The position numbers and the translations under genes are program-made. This document shows, one piece after another, positions 28,063-36,875 of a stretch of 64,000 nucleotides of DNA. The notes under the pieces were generated by a model. The model ran no database searches and was not told where the DNA came from. It saw nothing but the letters and a program-made list of their open reading frames with translations. The first letter of the stretch is position 1, and each line of letters starts with the position of its first letter. The DNA comes from Vulcanimicrobium alpinum (lineage in GTDB: Bacteria > Vulcanimicrobiota > Vulcanimicrobiia > Vulcanimicrobiales > Vulcanimicrobiaceae): the NCBI RefSeq assembly GCF_027923555.1, contig NZ_AP025523.1, positions 1 to 64,000 of the forward strand, written 5' to 3'.

Positions 28063-28458
28063 ATGACGATCCTCGGGCTCGATCCGGGCACCCGCAAGTG
28101 CGGCGTCGCGCTGGTCGACGCCGGCGTCGGACGTCCTCTGCTGCTCGAGATCGTCCCGATCGGTGAGCTGGAGCGGCGCCTGCGCGCGATCCTGGCGAGC
28201 CATCCGGCGGAGGTCGCCGCGATCGGCCGCGGGACGAACGCCGACGCCGTCGCGGAGGTCGTCCGGGGGCTGGGACTGCGCTCGGAACTCGTCGACGAGC
28301 GCGAGACGACGCTCCTCGCCCGGGCTCGATTCTTCGCCGACCATCCGCCGCGCGGATGGCGCCGGCTGGTCCCGCGCGGGATGCTGCTCCCGGATCGTCC
28401 GATCGACGATTACGCGGCGCTGCTGATCGCGCAGCGCTATCTCGACTCGGCGCGCTGA
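28063..28458 (+). CDS. YqgF/RuvC-fold nuclease-like protein
   Basis: A 131-residue RNase H-fold protein. It opens with ILGLDPGTRKCGVALVD, the typical acidic strand of YqgF/RuvX and RuvC, followed by AAIGRGTNADAVAEVV, a glutamate in LVDERETTLLARARFF, and RPIDDYAALLIAQRYL with the C-terminal acidic pair. YqgF matures the 5' end of 16S rRNA; RuvC-like relatives cut Holliday junctions. The pairing with DUF3084 is also seen in cyanobacteria. It starts four bases after DUF3084. Confidence 0.7.
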   Translation: MTILGLDPGTRKCGVALVDAGVGRPLLLEIVPIGELERRLRAILASHPAEVAAIGRGTNADAVAEVVRGLGLRSELVDERETTLLARARFFADHPPRGWRRLVPRGMLLPDRPIDDYAALLIAQRYLDSAR

Positions 28459-28665
28459 GGGGAGGAGTCGCCACGGTCGCTTCGGTATAGCGACGTTGGC
28501 ATGCGTTCCGATTCGAGCGCGTTCTCGTCGTGCCCGCCGCGGTTCCACACCGGGACGGGTTCTTTTCGCCGGTTACGATCAGGGGGAACAGGGATACCCG
28601 ATCGGCCGCCGGGGCGAGGCCGCAGCCGGATGGAGCAGCACGCCGCACCTTTCTCGGAGGAAACG
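28459..28665. other. Intergenic leader before SLH porin gene
   Basis: These 207 bases carry a small inverted repeat (GTCGCT 28476-28481 with AGCGAC 28489-28494) that may end the upstream transcript, and presumably the promoter of the porin gene. I could not fix a -35/-10 pair. A frame starting at 28501 reads through, but its N-terminus has no signal peptide and the strong ribosome site at 28655-28660 points to a later start. Confidence 0.35.
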
Positions 28666-31317
28666 ATGAAGCGTCTCGCTACCCTCGTCCTCGCAGCGGG
28701 CTTCTCGGTGAGTTCGCTCTTGGCGTTGGGTCAGAGCGCCTCCGCCACGCCGTTTTCGGATGTACCTGCGAACCACTGGGCGTATCAAGCGATCCAGTCG
28801 CTCGCGGCCGACGGCCTGGTCGAGGGGTATCCCGACGGAAAATTCAAGGGCGACCGACCGCTGACGCGCTACGAAATGGCCGTGCTCGTCGCACGCGTCA
28901 TCGCAAAGCTGCAAGCCAACGGCGCGGGGTATGCCTCCAAGGCCGATCTCGACAAGCTCCAAAAGCTGATCGACGCGCTCAAAGACGAGCTCGATTCGCT
29001 CGGCGTCCGCGTCACCAACCTCGAAGACGCGCTCGACGCCCTCGACAAGCGCACGAAGTTCGCGCAGTCGATCCAGCTCCACGGCACGATCGGCGACAAC
29101 AACTCGAACCGGCAGCGCTATGTTATTCCGCAAACGATCACGCATGCCGGCATCGATCCATTCGTGGCCGTCTTCCTGACGTCGCCGTCGAACAACAGCG
29201 CGCTCGAGCAGACCGGGCCCGGCAACCTGATCCGGTTCGAAGATCGTCTGAATTTCATCTACACGATCAACGAGAACCTGACGGTTTCGCTGCCGATCCA
29301 CATCATGAACTTCCAGTTCGGCGGCGAATTCACGCCCAACGCGAAGTACTCGATCCAGCCCGACGTGGTGGTGAAGATCGCCAAAGCCGGCGCGTTCACC
29401 AACATCTATCTGCGTGACGGCCAGCTCGACGATCTCAAGTCGTCGCGCGTCGGTCTGACGTACCGCGCTCCCGACGCGACCCAGCAGGGTCCCGGCTACG
29501 AGAACCCGGTCCAGCCGTACGAGAAGGGCTTCGAGATCGGCGGCGTCCTGAGCGGCCTCACCGAATTCCAGTTCTCGTGGACGCGCATGGATCAGTCGCT
29601 GATCAACACGCAGACCAACGTCGCCGATCCCAACGGCGAGTTCGCCCAAAACAATTATTTCTTCACCGTGACCCGTCCGCAGACGAGTTACTTCCAGCCC
29701 GGCGCGCCCGGCTCGCCGACCGGCGCGCTGCGCATCGACACGTTCACCGCGAACGGCGGGAACATCAGCTCGGTGTACCTCTCGCGCAAGGCGCAGATCG
29801 GCACCGTCTACATCTCGGCGGTCAACGGGACCCCGTGCTCCTCGGCCGCGCTGACGCCGGCCGGCGGTGCGTGTCCGATCGCCGCGAACGCGTGGTACTA
29901 CATCGATCAGACCAACCAGGTCGTCTTCACGACCCCGCTCCCCGCGGGGACGGTCGTGCAGATCGCCTACGTCGGGCTGACGTACAACAACAACGACCAG
30001 TACCAGCGCTACCACGCCAACGCGCGCATCAACCAGAAGATCAAAGGCCTCCCGGGCGCTGAAGTCGGCGTCTCGGTCAGCCGCATCTTCGACTTCGCCG
30101 ACCTCTCGAACTCGCAAGGGTTCAACTTCTACCAGTCGGCTCCCAACGGCAACGCCGCGGGGAACGGTCTGGGCGTGGTGAGCGACACGGTGTTCGGTCT
30201 CGACGCGCAGCTGCCGCTGTGGTTCATCACGCTGGGCGGCGACAAGACGCAGCACCCGGTGCTGTTCGCGGAGGGCGCGTACAGCAAATACACGCCGGAC
30301 TTCTACAACACGCCTGCGGTCACCGACAGCGCCGGCGTGGTCGGCCTGCGCCTGAAGCTCTATCAAGCGACGGCGACGCTGCAGTACCAGGCCGTCGGCC
30401 CGAACTTCCTCGACGGCGGTCCGCTGCGTTACTTCGGCAACTCGCCCTCGACGTTCCAGTTCTGGCGCGGGAACTTCTTCCCGCAGTTCTTCGGGTTCGC
30501 GAACAACCTGGCGATCAACACCACATTCGACCGCGCCGTCGGAACGACAACGCGCACGAATGCGGGGCTCACGTACATCTACCCGGTGTTCAACCCGTTC
30601 GTCGCCAGCGGCCCTCAGTATTTCAGCGCGTTCGCGCCGAACTCTCAGGGCTTCACGCTCAACGCGACCGTCCCGCTGAAGGTCGGCGATCTGCCGTTCA
30701 GCGTGAACGTGCTCGGCCAGCATCTCTCCGAACTGACGCCCAACGGATTCGGCCAGCTGGCCTACGGTCCGGGCTTCGCCTCGGGGCAGAAGCTCACGCT
30801 GGATAAGTTCAACGGCGGCGTGACCTTCGGCGTCCCGGTGTTCGGAACGAAGGCCTCGGTCAACCTGAGCGCCGAGACCGAACTGCTCTCGCGCAACGAC
30901 AAGACCGCATATGCCTACGTGCCGTTCAACCCGAACGCGGGCGGACCGGACGCGGCGGCCGGCGCGGCGGCGACGACGTACTACGCGAGCGGTGCGACTC
31001 CGGTGCTGTTCTACCCGAACTACATCAACGAACGCCACACGACGTACAACGCCGGTGCCTCGTTGCCGCTCACGAAGGACCTCGTCCTCGCGGGCGCCTA
31101 CTCGACGCAGACGTACCACGGTTCCTATGGGACGACGTTCGGTCAGAACATCGCGCAGCGCAAGGACCAGTACCAGGCGACGCTGACGTACAACATCCCC
31201 AAGACGACGAGCTCGGTCTCGGCGCTGTTCCGCAACCAGAAGTACACGGACAACGTCCTGCCGACGTACAACTTCAACCAAAATCGCGAAGATCTCAACT
31301 TCACGATCCGGTTCTGA
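28666..31317 (+). CDS. SLH-domain outer membrane porin
   Basis: An 883-residue secreted protein: signal peptide (about 1-27), one S-layer homology domain (about 29-85, FSDVPANHWAYQAIQSLA through RYEMAVLVARVIAKL), a short coiled coil (about 95-130), then about 750 residues of alternating beta-strands with aromatic girdles, ending LNFTIRF as barrel proteins do. This is the SLH-coiled coil-barrel plan of cyanobacterial and Deinococcus/Negativicutes porins, where the SLH domain grips peptidoglycan polymers and tethers the outer membrane. The GGAGG just before ATG 28666 is the best ribosome site in the window, suggesting high expression. A strong terminator follows. Confidence 0.88.
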   Translation: MKRLATLVLAAGFSVSSLLALGQSASATPFSDVPANHWAYQAIQSLAADGLVEGYPDGKFKGDRPLTRYEMAVLVARVIAKLQANGAGYASKADLDKLQKLIDALKDELDSLGVRVTNLEDALDALDKRTKFAQSIQLHGTIGDNNSNRQRYVIPQTITHAGIDPFVAVFLTSPSNNSALEQTGPGNLIRFEDRLNFIYTINENLTVSLPIHIMNFQFGGEFTPNAKYSIQPDVVVKIAKAGAFTNIYLRDGQLDDLKSSRVGLTYRAPDATQQGPGYENPVQPYEKGFEIGGVLSGLTEFQFSWTRMDQSLINTQTNVADPNGEFAQNNYFFTVTRPQTSYFQPGAPGSPTGALRIDTFTANGGNISSVYLSRKAQIGTVYISAVNGTPCSSAALTPAGGACPIAANAWYYIDQTNQVVFTTPLPAGTVVQIAYVGLTYNNNDQYQRYHANARINQKIKGLPGAEVGVSVSRIFDFADLSNSQGFNFYQSAPNGNAAGNGLGVVSDTVFGLDAQLPLWFITLGGDKTQHPVLFAEGAYSKYTPDFYNTPAVTDSAGVVGLRLKLYQATATLQYQAVGPNFLDGGPLRYFGNSPSTFQFWRGNFFPQFFGFANNLAINTTFDRAVGTTTRTNAGLTYIYPVFNPFVASGPQYFSAFAPNSQGFTLNATVPLKVGDLPFSVNVLGQHLSELTPNGFGQLAYGPGFASGQKLTLDKFNGGVTFGVPVFGTKASVNLSAETELLSRNDKTAYAYVPFNPNAGGPDAAAGAAATTYYASGATPVLFYPNYINERHTTYNAGASLPLTKDLVLAGAYSTQTYHGSYGTTFGQNIAQRKDQYQATLTYNIPKTTSSVSALFRNQKYTDNVLPTYNFNQNREDLNFTIRF

Positions 31318-31354
31318 CGGCGGCGCCGCTGCGGCGGCCCGCACGTGAAGCAGA

Positions 31355-31392
31355 AGAGCCCGGGACCGCGAGGTCCTGGGCTCTCGTCGTTG
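31355..31392 (+). terminator. Strong intrinsic terminator after porin gene
   Basis: A 13-bp stem (31355-31367 with 31372-31384, one G-T wobble) with a four-base GCGA loop, followed by a short T-containing tail (CGTCGTTG). It ends the porin transcript 37 bases past the stop. Confidence 0.8.
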
Positions 31393-31403
31393 TAGGGAGC
31401 GAC

Positions 31404-32249
31404 GTGCCGCGTTTCGTCTTGGCGCTGGTCGGCGTCGCGACCGTCATCGTGCTGGGCGCTATCCAGTTCGCGTCGAGCGCTGCCTGGGGCGACCTCGCCG
31501 CGGCGCCGTCGCTCCCGGCCGCGCTCCACGCCGCGTCGCCGCGCCTGCTGCGCCGCTTCGCCGGCGACGCGCGCGCGCGCGCCGCGGCGGCGATCTACGC
31601 CGGCGATCTGGACGACGCCGCGGCGCTCGTCGCCGCGCTGCCGCCGGGCGCCGCGACCGACGATCTGCGCGGCGAGCTCGCGCAGGCGCGGGGGGACGCC
31701 GGCGGAGCGATCGCGGCGTACGTGCGCGCCGGCGACGCCGTGCGCGCCCAGACGCTGATCGACGCGCTTGCGCAGCGCGATCCCGAGGCGGCGTATAGCG
31801 CGCAGCGCGCGCTGGTGGAAGGGCTTGCCGGCGACGCCGGCGCCGCCGAGGTGACGGGGCAGGCGTGGTGGCGGCTGGGTGAACTGCAGGCCCTGCTCGG
31901 CTACCGCGACGCCGCGCGGCGCGCGTCGCTGTGGCGCGACGCGCAGGCGTCGTACGAACGCGCGCTGGCGTCGGCACCGAACGAAGAGACGTATCTGCTC
32001 GCAGCGGGCTATCAGGCACTCGCGAACGGCGACCGCGGCGCAGCGCAGCGGTGGTACCGCCGCGCCGCCGACGTCGTCCCCGACAGCGCCGACGCGTACG
32101 CCGGCCTCGCATGGACGGCCGCCGCGCGCGGGGAGTGCGCCGCCGCGCGCGATGCGCTCGCCCGCGCGCGCGCGCTCGCGCACGCGCCGGGGCGCGATCC
32201 CGTCGACGACCCGAACGTCGGCGCGGCGTTGCGCCGCTGCACGACGTGA
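31404..32249 (+). CDS. TPR-repeat membrane-anchored protein
   Basis: A 281-residue protein with one N-terminal membrane segment (about 4-22) followed by Ala-rich helical pairs of tetratricopeptide type. The clearest are WWRLGELQALLGYRDAARRA near 153 and YLLAAGYQALANGDRGAAQRWY near 197, and a further one lies near 224 (ADAYAGLAWTAAARGECAAA). TPR arrays bind other proteins; no partner can be named. GTG start with AGGGAGC upstream. The stop overlaps the glycosyltransferase GTG (GTGA), so the pair may work in one surface-polysaccharide function. Confidence 0.7.
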   Translation: MPRFVLALVGVATVIVLGAIQFASSAAWGDLAAAPSLPAALHAASPRLLRRFAGDARARAAAAIYAGDLDDAAALVAALPPGAATDDLRGELAQARGDAGGAIAAYVRAGDAVRAQTLIDALAQRDPEAAYSAQRALVEGLAGDAGAAEVTGQAWWRLGELQALLGYRDAARRASLWRDAQASYERALASAPNEETYLLAAGYQALANGDRGAAQRWYRRAADVVPDSADAYAGLAWTAAARGECAAARDALARARALAHAPGRDPVDDPNVGAALRRCTT

Positions 32250-33268
32250 TCGTCGGACTCGACACCCAGCTCGCCGTCGGAACCGCGACCGGAATCGGCA
32301 CCTACCAGCGCGATCTCGCACGGGCGCTGCGCGCGGAAGGCGTGGAGATCCGCGCGCTGCACGCGCCCCGGATCGACCCGTGGCGGTTCGACCGGCGCGT
32401 CATGTGGGATCAAGTCCTGCTCCCGCTCGCCGCCGCGCGCAGCGGCGCAACGCTGCTCCACGCGACGGCCGGCACGATGCCGCTCGTGCGCACGATGCCG
32501 GCGCTCGTCACCGTGCACGACCTCGCCTGGTTCCGCGTGCAGTCGCATACGCGCGCGTACGCGCGCGCCTACTTCGGGACGCTGCAGCGGCGCGCATACC
32601 GCGGCGCGTGCGCCGTCGTCTGCGACTCGAACTTCAGCGCGAGCGAATACCGCGAGCTCGTCGACGGCGATGCGCGCGTCGACGTCGTCTATCCCGGCGT
32701 CGACGAGCGCTTCGCGCGCATCGTGCGCGACCCCGACCGCGACGCACCCTTCGCGCTCGTCGTCGGGACCGTCGAAGCGCGCAAGAACCTGCTGGTCCTG
32801 GTCGAAGCGCTCGCCGCGGTGCCGGACCTGCGCATCGTCTCGGTCGGACCGCAGACGCGGTACGCGGAGCGCGTCCGCGCACGTGCCGCGGAACTCGGCG
32901 TGACGGATCGACTCGTGCTGCGCGGCTACGTCGACCGCGCCGAACTCGACGAGCTCTACGCCCGCGCCGCGTGCGCGCTCGTCCCGTCAGTCTACGAGGG
33001 CTTCGGATACGCGCTCGCGGAGGCGCTCTGCGCCGGGCTCCCGGCGCTCGCCGCGAACACCTCGTCGCTCATCGAAGTCGCGGGAGCGTCGGTGCCGCTG
33101 CTGCCGCCGGCCGACCCCGCCGCGTGGGCCGCCGAGATCCGCGCCGTGCTCGCCGCTGCCGAAGCGCGCGAGCGCGACGCGGCGCAAATGCGCGCCGCGC
33201 ACCGCACCCGTTTCAGCTGGACGACCGCCGCGCGCGCGATGCGGGCGATCTACGCCCGCACCGCCTGA
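32246..33268 (+). CDS. GT4-family glycosyltransferase
   Basis: A 340-residue GT-B fold enzyme. The acceptor half shows GLDTQLAVGTATGIGTYQRDL and LVTVHDLAWF; the donor half begins with VVGTVEARKNLLVLVEAL near 171 and has the GT4 signature PSVYEGFGYALAEALCAGLPALA near 242, with E-x7-E. Likely transfers a sugar from an activated donor to a glycan or glycolipid on the cytoplasmic face. Substrate unknown. It ends 17 bases before the convergent stop of the next gene. Confidence 0.85.
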   Translation: MIVGLDTQLAVGTATGIGTYQRDLARALRAEGVEIRALHAPRIDPWRFDRRVMWDQVLLPLAAARSGATLLHATAGTMPLVRTMPALVTVHDLAWFRVQSHTRAYARAYFGTLQRRAYRGACAVVCDSNFSASEYRELVDGDARVDVVYPGVDERFARIVRDPDRDAPFALVVGTVEARKNLLVLVEALAAVPDLRIVSVGPQTRYAERVRARAAELGVTDRLVLRGYVDRAELDELYARAACALVPSVYEGFGYALAEALCAGLPALAANTSSLIEVAGASVPLLPPADPAAWAAEIRAVLAAAEARERDAAQMRAAHRTRFSWTTAARAMRAIYARTA

Positions 33269-33284
33269 GCGCTCAGCGCGCGGG

Positions 33285-35012
33285 TCAGTAGATCAGCGAG
33301 CCGGGGGCTCCGGGTGCCGGCGAGCCGTCGTCGGGTGCGAAGATCAAGCGCAGCGGATACGACGATCCGCCTTCGGGCATCGTGACGATGCGGATTCGGC
33401 GGTAGGTGCCGGGATTGATCCGCTCCTGCCAGAGTTTGAACTTCGAGAACGCGGGCAGCGCGTGCGCCTGCACGACGGTCCCGTCGATCAGAAACGTCCC
33501 CGTCGCCCGTCCGCCGCGCGGATTCGCGTAGAGCGCGACCGCGTGCGGTCCGCGCGTCATGTTGACGATGACGACGTTCATCGTCTGCTGCACGCCGTAA
33601 TCGCCGCTCAGCGCTTCGCCGCTGCGCAAGTTCGGGAGCGGCAATTGACCGATCGGGATCTCGAGATCGTCGCCCGCGACGTCGTAGGTGCGGTCGAAGT
33701 AGAACGTCGGCACGGGATACGTGCCGCGGGCGTGCGGTGCGCCGCCGACGAGCAGCTGCGTCGTATCGAACGAGAGATCCGACGGCGACTTCGCGTCCTG
33801 CGCGACGAGCGCGAGATCGAGCGGGTCGCCGCTGACCAGCCGCAGCTGCATCACCGCGCTCACGATCGTGCCGGGCGGGAGCGGATGGTTCACGAGGTTC
33901 ACCGTCTCGCCGGGCGCCAGCGTCCGCACGACGCCCTCGTTCCGCGCCTGCCGCACCAGAAAGCGTTTGGTCGAGAGATGGCCGATCTCCATCTCGTTGC
34001 CGCCGGGCCCGGCGGCGCCGTCGATCATCTGCACCGTCGCGGGCGCGTTGCCGCCGTTGCGCGCCTTGAGCAGGATCCGCCGCGCGGGTTCGGTCGACGG
34101 GTTGAAATGGTAGTAGAGAAAGCGCTGTGCCTGCGTGCGGTCGAGCGTCGCGTTGAAGAGCACGCCGTTCGCGCTCAGGCGTTCGGGATAGTCGCTCACC
34201 ATCAGGCGCGCCGGTTCGATCGGCGGCAGCGCGACGTTCTCGAGCACCACGTGCGTCGAGCCGTTGACGGTGAAGTACCCGTCACCGGCGATCGTCACCG
34301 GCACGTCGATCTCGGTGCGGTCGTCTACTCCCAAGTCGCGTTTGACCGGGACGAGCTCGGGCGTCACCGCGACCGACGCGCCCGGGCGCAGGGTGGCGGC
34401 GCCTTCGACGGCGGCGGCGATCGCATCGCGCAGATAGAGCACCGACGCCGGGTTGCCGGTCACGCGGACCGTCGTCGTGTCGGCCGCACTCCCGGCCGCG
34501 TACGCGACGCGCACCGGAACGTCGCGCGAGACGCCGCGGCTGTCGGTAACGGTGACCGTGGTCGTCCCCAGCTTCATACCGGTGACGAAGAGGACGCGCT
34601 GCGCCTGATCGACTTGCGCCGTCGCGATCGTTCCGTCGGCGACGGTGACGCTGAGCGTCCCGAGCACGCCGTTGATGCGCGCGGTCGCCGTCTTGTTCGG
34701 CTCGACGCCGACCTGCGGCGGATCGACGATGATCGGCGGCGGGGTCGGCGTGGCGATCGGCGCGGGCGTTGCCTGCGCCGGCACGGGAGAGGCGGTCTCC
34801 TCGGGTCCGGCGGGGACGGGCCACGGCGTGGCCGCGCCGCTCGCGCGCGGAGCGGGTGCCGTCGTCGCCGGGGGCGTCGGAGTCGGGATCGCGCCCGGCG
34901 GATTCACCGGCCCCGACGGAGCCGGGACCGGCGGATTCACTTGCGCGGCCGCGGCGAACGCGAGCGCACACACGAACGCAAGGCTAGTAAACGGCGCGAT
35001 GACGCGTCGCAA
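33285..35012 (-). CDS. Secreted protein with pilus-formation-like N-terminal domain
   Basis: A 575-residue exported protein of unknown function. It starts at TTG with an AGGAG site upstream, has a signal peptide (about 1-24) and a long Pro/Thr/Ala-rich linker (about 24-95). A beta-sandwich region (about 95-165) follows, with VEPNKTATARINGVLGTLSV and VLFVTGMKLGTTTVTVTDSRG. This resembles the N-terminal domain of secretin/CpaC-type pilus proteins and bacterial Ig-like domains. The rest is beta-rich, with no enzyme motif I can identify. It is a lone minus-strand gene between a glycosyltransferase and recQ. Confidence 0.5.
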   Translation of the reverse strand: MRRVIAPFTSLAFVCALAFAAAAQVNPPVPAPSGPVNPPGAIPTPTPPATTAPAPRASGAATPWPVPAGPEETASPVPAQATPAPIATPTPPPIIVDPPQVGVEPNKTATARINGVLGTLSVTVADGTIATAQVDQAQRVLFVTGMKLGTTTVTVTDSRGVSRDVPVRVAYAAGSAADTTTVRVTGNPASVLYLRDAIAAAVEGAATLRPGASVAVTPELVPVKRDLGVDDRTEIDVPVTIAGDGYFTVNGSTHVVLENVALPPIEPARLMVSDYPERLSANGVLFNATLDRTQAQRFLYYHFNPSTEPARRILLKARNGGNAPATVQMIDGAAGPGGNEMEIGHLSTKRFLVRQARNEGVVRTLAPGETVNLVNHPLPPGTIVSAVMQLRLVSGDPLDLALVAQDAKSPSDLSFDTTQLLVGGAPHARGTYPVPTFYFDRTYDVAGDDLEIPIGQLPLPNLRSGEALSGDYGVQQTMNVVIVNMTRGPHAVALYANPRGGRATGTFLIDGTVVQAHALPAFSKFKLWQERINPGTYRRIRIVTMPEGGSSYPLRLIFAPDDGSPAPGAPGSLIY

Positions 35013-35038
35013 GCGACTCCTTTGGCGAGGGGACGGGG

Positions 35039-36670
35039 TTACGCGATCTTCTTCGCGCCGTCAGCGTCCCGCGAGACGGCCGACGCGAGGAGCGTCTTGT
35101 ACCCGACGTTCGGGAACAGAACGGTGACCAAGTCTTTCTCGGCGCGCTCGACCGTGCCTTGCCCGAATTTCGCGTGGTACACCACATCGGCGATGCGGTA
35201 GCCCGACGAGCTCTGCACGCGATGCCCTTGCAGGCAGTTGTCGCATTGCCCGCAGGTCTCCAGATCGAAGTCCTCGCCGAAGTAGTTCAGGATGAAGCGG
35301 CGGCGGCAGCCGGTCGTCTCGGCGTACTGCAGCATCATCGCGAGCTTCGACTGGTCGTACTTCTTCTTCGTTTCGTAGTTCGCGAGGTTGAGCACCATCT
35401 CGCGCTGTTCGCGCGCGGCGTCGGTCATCACGTATTTCGAGCGCATCCCGTTCTCGATGAACCCCGCCTTCTTGAGCAGGGCCAGCACCACTTTGAGCTT
35501 CGTCAACGGGAGTTGGGTGATCTTGCGCAGGTCGGTGAGGCTGACGCCGCCCTCCTGCTCGCCGAAGATCTCGAGCGTGCCGAAGACCTTCTGCACTTCC
35601 TCGATATCGGGATACTTGCCGGTGAGGAAGTAGTTCTGCACGCGCGTATCGCTCATGCGATAGATGAGCACGCACTTCGAGAGATCGCCGTCGCGTCCGG
35701 CGCGTCCGGCCTCCTGCGTGTAAGCTTCGACCGAACCCGGCAGATCGTAGTGCACGACGAACCGGATGTTCGGCTTGTCGATCCCCAACCCGAACGCGTT
35801 CGTCGCGACGACCGCGCGGATCGCTTCCTGCATGAAGAGTTCGTGCACCGCGGTGCGATCGTGCTTCTGCAGTTTCGAGTGATAGACCGCGGCCGGCAGG
35901 CCGAGCTCGTCGTGCAGGTATTTCTGCACTTCGAGCGCGTTCTTGATCGTCGCCGTGTAGACGATCCCGGTGCCGTCGAGCTCGCCCTTGAGGAAGAGAT
36001 CCTTGAGCATCTTCAGCTTGCCGGCTTCGTTCTCCGCGCGCCGCACCACGTAGCGCAGGTTGGGGCGGTCGAACCCTTTGACGATCGGCTTGACGGCCGG
36101 GATGCCGAGCTGGATCAGGATGTCTTCGCGCACCGCCGGTGTCGCGGTCGCGGTCAGCGCCAGCACCGTCGGATCGCCGAGCTGCGTGATCACCTTGCCG
36201 AGGTTGAGGTACGCCGGGCGGAAATCGTGACCCCACTGCGAGATGCAGTGCGCTTCGTCGACGACGAAGAGTTGAATCTGCAGCGTGCGCAGGATCGCGA
36301 CGAACGCGTCGTCCTCGAGTTTCTCCGGCGTCACGAACACGATCTTCATCGCGCCCGACGCGATCCGCGCGATCGATGCGATCTCCTGATCTTCGGAAAG
36401 CGTCGAGTTGAGCGCGACGGTCGACGTCACGCCTCGTTCGGCCAGCATGTCGAGCTGGTCTTTCATCAACGCGATCAGCGGCGAGACGACGATCGTCGTA
36501 CCGTCGAGCAGCAGTGCGGGGAGCTGGTAACACAGCGATTTGCCGGCGCCCGTCGCCAGGATCGCAAGCGTGTCTTCGCCGTCCATGACGCGCGAGATCA
36601 CTTCTTCCTGTCCCGGGTTGAAGTGCTCGTAACCGAACTTCTCGCGCAACGCAGCGCGCAGGTCGATCAT
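35039..36670 (-). CDS. recQ: RecQ-family ATP-dependent DNA helicase
   Basis: A 543-residue 3'-5' DNA helicase. Motifs: [13 protein letters not shown] (motif 0, near 13), [15 protein letters not shown] (Walker A, near 38), [20 protein letters not shown] (DEAH box, near 136) and [12 protein letters not shown] (motif VI, near 317). The RecQ zinc region has cysteines in [25 protein letters not shown] near 450. No HRDC domain is seen. The last about 45 residues ([18 protein letters not shown] onward) look like the small Tudor-like tail of PcrA/UvrD, which is unusual here. ATG at 36670 has GGAG about eight bases upstream; the longer reading frame has no helicase sequence. Confidence 0.9.
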   Translation of the reverse strand: MIDLRAALREKFGYEHFNPGQEEVISRVMDGEDTLAILATGAGKSLCYQLPALLLDGTTIVVSPLIALMKDQLDMLAERGVTSTVALNSTLSEDQEIASIARIASGAMKIVFVTPEKLEDDAFVAILRTLQIQLFVVDEAHCISQWGHDFRPAYLNLGKVITQLGDPTVLALTATATPAVREDILIQLGIPAVKPIVKGFDRPNLRYVVRRAENEAGKLKMLKDLFLKGELDGTGIVYTATIKNALEVQKYLHDELGLPAAVYHSKLQKHDRTAVHELFMQEAIRAVVATNAFGLGIDKPNIRFVVHYDLPGSVEAYTQEAGRAGRDGDLSKCVLIYRMSDTRVQNYFLTGKYPDIEEVQKVFGTLEIFGEQEGGVSLTDLRKITQLPLTKLKVVLALLKKAGFIENGMRSKYVMTDAAREQREMVLNLANYETKKKYDQSKLAMMLQYAETTGCRRRFILNYFGEDFDLETCGQCDNCLQGHRVQSSSGYRIADVVYHAKFGQGTVERAEKDLVTVLFPNVGYKTLLASAVSRDADGAKKIA

Positions 36671-36789
36671 CCCCGTCTCCCTCGTGCCGGTTCGCCAAAA
36701 ACCGACGACACGAACGTCGCGCTGTAGACACAGCGGACGCGCGGCCTGAAAAAGCCGCACCCTCCGCGTACCCGTCGCGGCACCTCCTA

Positions 36790-36811
36790 AAACGCTCCGG
36801 CGGGAGCGTTT
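36790..36811. other. Perfect hairpin in recQ-dnaX divergent region
   Basis: A 9-bp perfect stem (36790-36798 with 36803-36811) with a GGCG loop, preceded by A residues and followed by T residues. It looks like a terminator readable on either strand, but lies between divergent genes. It may be an attenuator or operator. It contains the TTG at 36810, making that an unlikely dnaX start. Confidence 0.5.
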
Positions 36812-36830
36812 GGTTGCTGCCGCCGGCCCT

Positions 36831-36869
36831 CCGAATCGGACGGGACCCGTCCAGAACGTCCCGAATCGG
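36831..36869. promoter_or_regulatory. Paired CCGAATCGG palindromes before dnaX
   Basis: Two identical 9-base palindromes, CCGAATCGG at 36831-36839 and 36861-36869, are exactly 30 bases apart, about three helical turns. Between them lies another near-perfect palindrome, GGACGGGACCCGTCC (36837-36851). The array ends seven bases before the chosen dnaX start. It looks like an operator for a dimer or tetramer; the protein is unknown. Confidence 0.45.
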
Positions 36870-36875
36870 CAGGGG

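Noticed and set aside
36810-36875. TTG 36810 as the dnaX start
   Set aside because: It lies within a perfect hairpin, and the added residues have no likeness to DnaX; the family N-terminus begins at GTG 36876.
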